Source: JAAGZL01 sp050291725 (GTDB lineage Bacteria > Pseudomonadota > Gammaproteobacteria > Chromatiales > Chromatiaceae). Taken from it: 64,000 nt of DNA. The position numbers and the translations under genes were made by a program. Below the pieces are notes generated by a model. It had not been told where the DNA came from and did not search any database. It saw nothing but the letters and a program-made list of their open reading frames with translations. The DNA is taken from contig JBNKKH010000031.1 in the NCBI GenBank assembly GCA_050291725.1, forward strand, positions 17,739-81,738, given 5' to 3'. Shown piece by piece: positions 59,748 through 64,000 of the stretch. Position 1 is the first letter of the stretch. Each line of letters starts with the position of its first letter.

Positions 59748-60671
59748 TCAGGATCTTTTCCGTACCTTGACCGTGTTGGGCAGGTTATCCTGAACCACAT
59801 CAGCAAAGGCCTCCAGGGCTTGGCGGCGCGGAAAGCTATGACGAAAGGCCAGAGATACACTGCGGTAGGTATCCGGCAAATCCAGTTTGCGGGCGATGAC
59901 GCCGCTGTCAGTCATCCAGGTGCCACGGATCGCCAGGGCCGGGACCAGGGTACAGCCATAGCCTGCTCCTACCAACTGCAACAGTGTCTCTAGGCTGCTG
60001 GCTTGGAGGTCGCCCATTTCGTCGTCATGCGGTCGGCCAGGCAGTTTGCACACATCCATCACCTGTTGCGCCAGACAGTGGCCATCTGAGAGTAGTAGCA
60101 GGTTCTGTTCTTCCAGATCATCCCGGGTAATCTCATCTTTGGTATATAGCTGGTGATTGCGCGGATGGGCCAGCCAGAACGGTTCATCAAACAGCTGGAT
60201 GGTGGCGAGATCGGATGGATCAACCGGGGTGGCGATGATTGCGACATCAAGTTCATGACTATGCAGGCGTTGCAGCAGGCGCTCCGTAACATCCTCTGTC
60301 AAGACTAACTTGAGTCGGGGATAGTGTTTTTTCAGTGGTGTCAGTATCAGTGGGATCAGGTAGGGGCTGATGGTTGGTATGATCCCAACACGTAACGGAC
60401 CGGCCAGGGGGTCTTGATGCGCCCGAGCCAGCTGCTCGATGGCATCGGCCTGTTCAATTACCTTGCGGGCGTGATCGACGATCTCAGCGCCGGTGGGGGT
60501 TAGTTCCACTGAGCGTTTGGTGCGTTCGAAGATGGTTACGCCCAGTTCCTCCTCCAGCTTCTTTATCTGCCCGCTCAGGGTAGGCTGGCTGACGAAGCAG
60601 CGTTCCGATGCCTTGCCGAAATGGCAGGTCTCAGCAACTGCAATAATGTATTTCAGGTCTCGTAGGTTCAT
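59748..60671 (-). CDS. oxyR: Hydrogen peroxide-inducible regulator OxyR
   Basis: 307 residues. LysR helix-turn-helix (HFGKASERCFVSQPTLSGQI) and effector domain. Redox cysteines are exactly at 199 and 208 (GHCLAQQVMDVC), the positions of E. coli OxyR, so disulfide switching is expected. It senses peroxide and activates katG and peroxiredoxin genes. A perfect ATAG-N7-CTAT just upstream of its start points to self-repression. Confidence 0.96.
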   Translation of the reverse strand: MNLRDLKYIIAVAETCHFGKASERCFVSQPTLSGQIKKLEEELGVTIFERTKRSVELTPTGAEIVDHARKVIEQADAIEQLARAHQDPLAGPLRVGIIPTISPYLIPLILTPLKKHYPRLKLVLTEDVTERLLQRLHSHELDVAIIATPVDPSDLATIQLFDEPFWLAHPRNHQLYTKDEITRDDLEEQNLLLLSDGHCLAQQVMDVCKLPGRPHDDEMGDLQASSLETLLQLVGAGYGCTLVPALAIRGTWMTDSGVIARKLDLPDTYRSVSLAFRHSFPRRQALEAFADVVQDNLPNTVKVRKRS

Positions 60672-60682
60672 CGTTTTGTCTC

Positions 60683-60697
60683 ATAGCTACCACCTAT
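60683..60697 (-). promoter_or_regulatory. OxyR half-site pair upstream of oxyR
   Basis: ATAG (60683-60686) and CTAT (60694-60697), 7 bases apart, lie 12-26 bases upstream of the oxyR ATG on the leader strand. A third weaker half-site follows at the right 7-base spacing further upstream. Position over the leader suits autorepression. Confidence 0.65.
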
Positions 60698-60798
60698 TGC
60701 TGAAGTATATATAAACGATTTCTACAATCAATGTGGCGGAGCCTAAGCGCTTTATTTACAGCGGGGGAAGAGGCAACGATCGCACTGGTCCAGAGTAT

Positions 60799-60830
60799 TT
60801 GTTAAATTAAACCTAGGTTAAATTTAACAA
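60799..60830. promoter_or_regulatory. 32-base near-perfect palindrome, candidate operator
   Basis: TTGTTAAATT, two mismatched positions, then AACCTAGGTT in the centre and AATTTAACAA on the right: 30 of 32 bases are symmetrical around CCTAGG. No U-run, so it is not a terminator. It resembles a site for a dimeric regulator, but no regulator can be named. Confidence 0.5.
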
Positions 60831-61051
60831 CCATCCGAGGTTAATCCGTTTGGCGTCTTTGGCTATTTGAGTTGCCTTGATTTCTGGCGTGCTCGGTGAT
60901 TGGAGCTCTGCTCTCAATGTATTAAGTGGGACCTATCTTGCGGTTTCTGTGTCTGTGGTCGGGGTCCACAGGGCTGAAAGGGGATTCAAGATCGACCTTG
61001 AAGTTGATTGGGCAGCAGCAACGGTTAAAAAATTAGTTAGTAACTATTTGA

Positions 61052-61471
61052 TCAATCTCTATTGTTGCCCTGTTGCACCAACCAGTCTAATGCCTCTTTG
61101 GGATCTGAGAAAACCTCAACGGATATTTTGAAACGATCAACGTGATTCATAAGCCGTTGCATATTAATCTGGCCACGTGACTTTTCTGGAGGGAGCATGG
61201 CCCAGTATTTCCAGCCAGCTTGTACTATCTGTGGTAGCCAGATATCTTGAGACCATGCGCTGTCCTCTGCACTTACAAAAGCGTTTTGGCGATCATCAGA
61301 GAGCCACTTCTGCGCGCCATACTTTTTTACTGTGGTTAATCCTGCCATCAATAGATTACGAAAATCTTCTCCTTTAATTGGCTGAAGAAGTTTATGATGA
61401 ATTATGCCTGTATCAGGGTAGTACCACATGTCGGCAAACTCATTTTTTAGAATAGTTATTTTCGAGTCCAC
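61052..61471 (-). CDS. STAS/SEC14-like small soluble protein
   Basis: 139 residues. Alpha/beta pattern of single-domain STAS-like proteins: ITILKNEFADMWYYPDTGII, FRNLLMAGLTTVKKYGAQKW, LSDDRQNAFVSAEDSAWSQD, AGWKYWAMLPPEKSRGQI and VEVFSDPKEALDWL. No membrane helix or signal peptide. The role is not known; similar proteins are common in bacteria with signalling rearrangements. It stands alone between the palindrome region and a hydrolase gene. Confidence 0.7.
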   Translation of the reverse strand: MDSKITILKNEFADMWYYPDTGIIHHKLLQPIKGEDFRNLLMAGLTTVKKYGAQKWLSDDRQNAFVSAEDSAWSQDIWLPQIVQAGWKYWAMLPPEKSRGQINMQRLMNHVDRFKISVEVFSDPKEALDWLVQQGNNRD

Positions 61472-61676
61472 AAAGCATCCCGTAAATTATGTTTGTTCAA
61501 ACCATATAACTATTAATATTCGAAAATAGTTGGCCATTAGTCAAGTTAGTTTATGTCTAATAAAAACTTGTGGTTATAAGGTGTTTCCATGTATAGATGT
61601 TAGATATACTTCTACAACTGCACAAGCTGTTGGCAAGAAATGCTGTAACTAATCTCGCAATTACAAGGAGCTGACA

Positions 61677-62549
61677 ATGAGATTATACAACAAGTCACAA
61701 TTATCACTCATAGCCATTCTGTTGCTCTTACTGATAACTGGAGTTGCTCCAGTCTCTGGTTTAGAGATGGACAAAGGATTAACAGTTAAATCTGCTGATG
61801 GCAGTACCTTGAGTTACGGCGTCAAGGGGGCGGGAGATACAACCATCGTATTTGTGCACTGCTGGACCTGTAATCACGGTTTTTGGAAACAGCAGATAGA
61901 CTATTTTGCTAACAAGCATAGGGTGGTGTGGTTGGATTTGGCCGGACATGGCGCATCCAGCAGCAATCGCAAAGAGTACACCATGTCTGCCTTTGGGCAG
62001 GATGTTGCTGCTGTGGTAAATGCAGTAGGTGCAGATAAGATTATCCTCGTTGGTCACTCCATGGGTGGACCAGTATCAATCGAGGCGGCAAACCTTCTCG
62101 GAGATAAGGTGATAGGTGTTGTGGGTGTGGATACCTTTTATACACCGTTTGAGTATCCAAAATCTGAAGATAAGATCGAAATGTTTATAAAACCCTTTAA
62201 AGATGATTTTGCCGGTACTTCAGAGATGTTGGTTAGCTCTATGTTTATTTCTGGAGCTGATCCTGCCGTTAAAGAGTGGGTTTTGCAGGAGGTTTCCGGC
62301 ACTAACCCAGATATGGGCATCAGCGCTATATACAATATTTTCAGGTGGAACGCGAAAAATGTTCCTGGTACGTTGGAGAAGTACGGCAAGAGACTACGCA
62401 ATATCAATGGTGCGCCGAAGGGGGATGAGAAGCCTCTGCACGAGAGTGTGGTGTTGATACCCAAGGTTGGCCATTTTGTGGCGCAGGTTAAGCCAGATGA
62501 GTTTAATCGTGCGTTGGAGGAGATTGTTGTGGGATTTGGGGTTAAGTAG
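61677..62549 (+). CDS. Secreted alpha/beta hydrolase
   Basis: 290 residues. Signal peptide (LIAILLLLLITGVAPVSG), oxyanion region FVHCWTCNHGFWKQQ, nucleophile elbow Ser in VGHSMGG, and catalytic His in VGHFVAQ near the C-terminus. A cap region lies between about 150 and 215. It is periplasmic or exported; substrate unknown. A good GGAG ribosome site (AAGGAGCTGACA) precedes the ATG. It may act as a small-molecule esterase or peptidase. Confidence 0.86.
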   Translation: MRLYNKSQLSLIAILLLLLITGVAPVSGLEMDKGLTVKSADGSTLSYGVKGAGDTTIVFVHCWTCNHGFWKQQIDYFANKHRVVWLDLAGHGASSSNRKEYTMSAFGQDVAAVVNAVGADKIILVGHSMGGPVSIEAANLLGDKVIGVVGVDTFYTPFEYPKSEDKIEMFIKPFKDDFAGTSEMLVSSMFISGADPAVKEWVLQEVSGTNPDMGISAIYNIFRWNAKNVPGTLEKYGKRLRNINGAPKGDEKPLHESVVLIPKVGHFVAQVKPDEFNRALEEIVVGFGVK

Positions 62550-62581
62550 GTATTCCTTTGATTGATAATTAAATTACCGTC

Positions 62582-62601
62582 ATCCCCGCGGAGGCGGGGA
62601 T
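62582..62601. repeat. Dispersed-type hairpin ATCCCCGC/GCGGGGAT
   Basis: ATCCCCGC (62582-62589) pairs with GCGGGGAT (62594-62601) around GGAG, preceded by CGTC. Elements of this form are scattered through many proteobacterial genomes; a second copy is not in the window. Confidence 0.5.
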
Positions 62602-62637
62602 CTAGTTAAGGCCAACTCCAGTGGGTGACAACAATCT

Positions 62638-62660
62638 CCCTCTCCCCATTGGGGAGAGGG
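62638..62660. repeat. Dispersed-type hairpin CCCTCTCCCC/GGGGAGAGGG
   Basis: A perfect 10-bp stem with ATT loop, followed by TAGGGGTGAGGGG. This is also a common dispersed proteobacterial repeat form. It sits 37 bases after the previous hairpin, so this gap collects repeats. Confidence 0.5.
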
Positions 62661-62816
62661 TAGGGGTGAGGGGAAACAAAAGGTGACGCATCTGTTTTTT
62701 CCTTCTAAGCCATAATTATCAAGTTAATAATAAATGCGTTAGTTAGCTTTAATCTTTTCGAATAACGCGCTGGGGGTAAGAGGCGCGCAGCGAAGTGGGG
62801 CGTACCAGTGAGAGTT

Positions 62817-63047
62817 TCAAGTACTCTGATCCCTTGATCGTTTAAGTGATTTGAATATAAAGTATGCGCCAATGGATACAAGCATTACTCCTTCTAGTGC
62901 GTTAGCATAATAATTACCCAGTATTTCGTGTATTAACCTACCCCAGTAATAGCCTTGGGGTTGCTCCTGAATATTCTGAATACTATATAAACCAAAATAT
63001 ACTAATAAGATACCGACTGTAATTCTGCATAGTTCTTTTAGTTTCAT
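62817..63047 (-). CDS. Small membrane protein, probable cassette gene
   Basis: 76 residues from ATG 63045-63047; a TTG four codons earlier is possible and no strong ribosome site is visible. Two membrane helices (ITVGILLVYFGLYSI and ALEGVMLVSIGAYFIFKSL), with a polar loop QEQPQGYYWGRLIHEI. AT-rich compared with the housekeeping genes. It follows an attC-like site, so it would be a member of the cassette array. Function unknown. Confidence 0.65.
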   Translation of the reverse strand: MKLKELCRITVGILLVYFGLYSIQNIQEQPQGYYWGRLIHEILGNYYANALEGVMLVSIGAYFIFKSLKRSRDQST

Positions 63048-63102
63048 ATTAATGACCAAAATAGTATTTGTGAGCTACGTTACCGTTATAAGCTAATTTA
63101 AC

Positions 63103-63169
63103 GCATAACGCTCAGCGAACCGGCGGTGGCGCGTCAGCGCCGGAGACCGAGTTGCGCTGCTGGTTATGT
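63103..63169 (-). mobile_element. attC-like integron recombination site 1
   Basis: On the minus strand: R'' ACATAAC, spacer CAG, L'' CAGCGCAAC, GC-rich centre, L' GTTCGCTG, spacer AGC, R' GTTATGC. L'' pairs with L' over 8 bp with one bulged C, the extrahelical base typical of attC. The ends pair CATAAC/GTTATG. 67 bases. Confidence 0.75.
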
Positions 63170-63429
63170 GTTTCCACTACTAGCCATAAAAGTAAAATAA
63201 CACATGAAACAATAGATAACGCAAACCCATGCGCCCACCCAAGAAATACGTGAGGCCAAAAATTATCTGTTATTTCAGAATAGTGAAGAATTATCTCCAG
63301 TCTATTCATCTCCAGTTCATCGCCAGAAGCATTATCTAAGAGTGATGAGCTTAACGTGAAATACACATATATCGCGTTTACGACCGCACAGATGAAAGCT
63401 GCTTTTATATATGTTTGTAGGCTCTTCAT
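63112..63429 (-). CDS. Three-helix membrane protein, probable cassette gene
   Basis: 105 residues. Helices at about 8-25 (AAFICAVVNAIYVYFTL), 57-66 region less clear, and 70-88 (FALSIVSCVILLLWLVV). The start ATG is 10 bases after an attC-like R' box; the stop is inside attC site 1, whose bases encode the tail NSVSGADAPPPVR. Such compact packing is typical of integron cassettes. Low GC outside the site. No known family. Confidence 0.65.
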   Translation of the reverse strand: MKSLQTYIKAAFICAVVNAIYVYFTLSSSLLDNASGDELEMNRLEIILHYSEITDNFWPHVFLGWAHGFALSIVSCVILLLWLVVETHNQQRNSVSGADAPPPVR

Positions 63430-63439
63430 AAATATTCAC

Positions 63440-63480
63440 ACATAACAGTTATATTAACGAGACCTGTCGTCTCGTTATGC
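63440..63480 (-). mobile_element. Short attC-like site 2
   Basis: On the minus strand: GCATAAC ... GTTATGT ends, with an inner hairpin GAGAC/GTCTC. At 41 bases it is below the usual attC size and its L boxes are not clear; it may be shortened or degenerate. The first 23 bases also form a 9-bp stem TAACGAGAC/GTCTCGTTA. Confidence 0.5.
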
Positions 63481-63491
63481 ATTTTTAGCGC

Positions 63492-63845
63492 TCATGGTAA
63501 TTCTGCCTCAGACATTTCAAATACAGGTAAATATAACCCATAAATGACTGTAGGGATCCACAACACGCCGATGAAAAGCAAAAACAGGGCAAAGATAATT
63601 GGTGTTTTAAATTTGGAAGTAAACATAATAACAACCGAAGCTAGGATGGGTAGTACCCAGATTGCCCATGCCCCAATAAGTACCACTTTAGTGAGAAATG
63701 GTAATTTACCTCCAAACGATTGGAACAACTGCGAAAATTGCGGAACGTAAATAGAAGTACCTATTGCTTCTATTGCAAGTAATAGTGCAATAATCCATAG
63801 ACCAGAACTTGCGATGGAATTTGTTGTTGCTTGCAGTTGGTTCAT
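63492..63845 (-). CDS. Three-helix membrane protein, probable cassette gene
   Basis: 117 residues from ATG 63843-63845 (MNQLQATTNS); a longer open frame through the attC-like site upstream is not credible. Three helices: SGLWIIALLLAIEAIGTSIY, TKVVLIGAWAIWVLPILASV and IIFALFLLFIGVLWIPTVIY. The start lies 11 bases after the R' box of attC site 3; the TGA stop is 11 bases before attC site 2. Function unknown. Confidence 0.7.
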   Translation of the reverse strand: MNQLQATTNSIASSGLWIIALLLAIEAIGTSIYVPQFSQLFQSFGGKLPFLTKVVLIGAWAIWVLPILASVVIMFTSKFKTPIIFALFLLFIGVLWIPTVIYGLYLPVFEMSEAELP

Positions 63846-63856
63846 ATTCTTATAGG

Positions 63857-63970
63857 CGCTAACGCCGCTGTATGGGGCATTTTTTGTGTAGTGGAGTTTT
63901 GGGGTAGAGTGGCGAAGCCACCCCAAAACGGAACGAAGCAAAAAATGTCCCTATGACAGCTTTGTTAGGC
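63857..63970 (-). mobile_element. attC-like integron recombination site 3
   Basis: On the minus strand: R'' GCCTAAC, spacer AAA, L'' GCTGTCATAGGGACATTT, a central hairpin GTTTTGGGGT/ACCCCAAAAC, L' ending GGGGTATG's complement (read ATGCCCCATACAGC), spacer GGC, R' GTTAGCG. L'' and L' pair over about 20 bases with two bulged bases. 114 bases, like VCR-type long sites. Confidence 0.75.
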
Positions 63971-64000
63971 GACATACTGAGATTCTTGTTTTTCTAATTC

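Larger units (their letters stand above)
60672..61051. other. 380-base gap with a large palindrome and a doubtful frame
   Basis: Besides the oxyR promoter, it holds the palindrome at 60799-60830 and a plus-strand frame from TTG 60877 that runs into the opposite gene. The frame (VSVSVVGVHRAERGFKIDLE in its middle) lacks a convincing ribosome site. I do not call it as a gene. Confidence 0.4.

Noticed and set aside
60877..61131. 84-codon plus-strand frame after the palindrome
   Set aside because: TTG start, no ribosome site, and its end is antisense to the STAS-like gene. Might be a remnant but cannot be supported.
62765..62815. Possible fourth attC site after the 76-residue gene
   Set aside because: GCGTTATTC and CCCCAGCG are suggestive, but matching R'' and L'' boxes could not be found.
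63846..63941. Longer N-terminus of the 117-residue cassette gene
   Set aside because: The extra 32 codons translate the attC-like site; the internal ATG with cassette spacing is preferred.
1..64000. CRISPR array
   Set aside because: No set of short, regularly spaced direct repeats was seen; the only tandem repeat is at 52134-52452.

Overview
The window reads as a moderately AT-leaning gammaproteobacterial chromosome segment, probably from a sulfur-oxidising lineage outside the enterics. Evidence is gene order (trxB/ftsK-lolA-rarA-serS, clpS-clpA/infA-bpt-aat, trpH-yciO-S2P-trpS-scpA-scpB-rluB, smc-zipA-ligA, smpB/ratA-rnfH, grpE-dnaK-dnaJ-dapB), SMC-ScpAB rather than MukBEF, and a DsrE/TusA/sulfide:quinone-oxidoreductase-like cluster next to a dihaem cytochrome c. 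I cannot name a genus from sequence alone.

Layout. 1-4.3 kb: end of grpE, dnaK, dnaJ, dapB, then a stop-riddled stretch instead of the often adjacent carA. 4.9-9.8 kb: a periplasmic binding protein translationally coupled to a CHASE-PAS-GGDEF-EAL protein, then an orphan fliK. 10-12.2 kb: lapA-lapB-pyrF. 12.3-16.3 kb: a VPLPA-CTERM lamin-tail protein facing a BA14K-like protein, then smpB, a sodium symporter, ratA and rnfH. 16.4-19.1 kb: two nucleotide-sugar genes and queF. 19.4-26.1 kb: smc, zipA, ligA. 26.3-30.5 kb: sulfur-relay and sulfide-oxidation genes, a 94-residue unknown and a dihaem cytochrome. 30.7-37.4 kb: trpH to rluB and a DNA glycosylase. 37.4-42.5 kb: cspD, clpS, clpA, infA, bpt, aat, i.e. 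the whole N-degron route. 42.5-51.8 kb: PilZ protein, trxB, ftsK, lolA, rarA, crcB, DUF190, serS, a 59-residue membrane protein and a Bax-inhibitor-like protein. 52.0-52.5 kb: tRNA-Ser(UGA), a very long terminator and a degenerate tandem repeat. 52.6-55.8 kb: two YbjQ proteins with an M48 protease, then an HD-GYP protein. 55.8-60.7 kb: a peroxide-defence island (cysteine-free Fur-family regulator, small membrane protein, katG, peroxiredoxin, oxyR) with recognisable OxyR sites. 60.7-62.8 kb: a 32-bp palindrome, a STAS-like protein, a hydrolase and two dispersed-repeat hairpins. 62.8-64.0 kb: small AT-rich membrane-protein genes on the minus strand, separated by attC-like recombination sites; this looks like part of an integron gene-cassette array running off the right edge.

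How it fits together. Most of the window is conserved housekeeping. The accessory signals are a c-di-GMP set (GGDEF-EAL, PilZ, HD-GYP), the sulfur cluster, the OxyR island and the cassette array. The attC-like sites at the right edge are the strongest candidate for something not usually annotated: two of them show the paired R and L boxes and the bulged base typical of integron attC sites, and one cassette has a left end exactly complementary to its own attC R'' box. Two small genes (50916-51095 and 56302-56451, both minus) were found by reading gaps by eye; both have strong ribosome binding sites.
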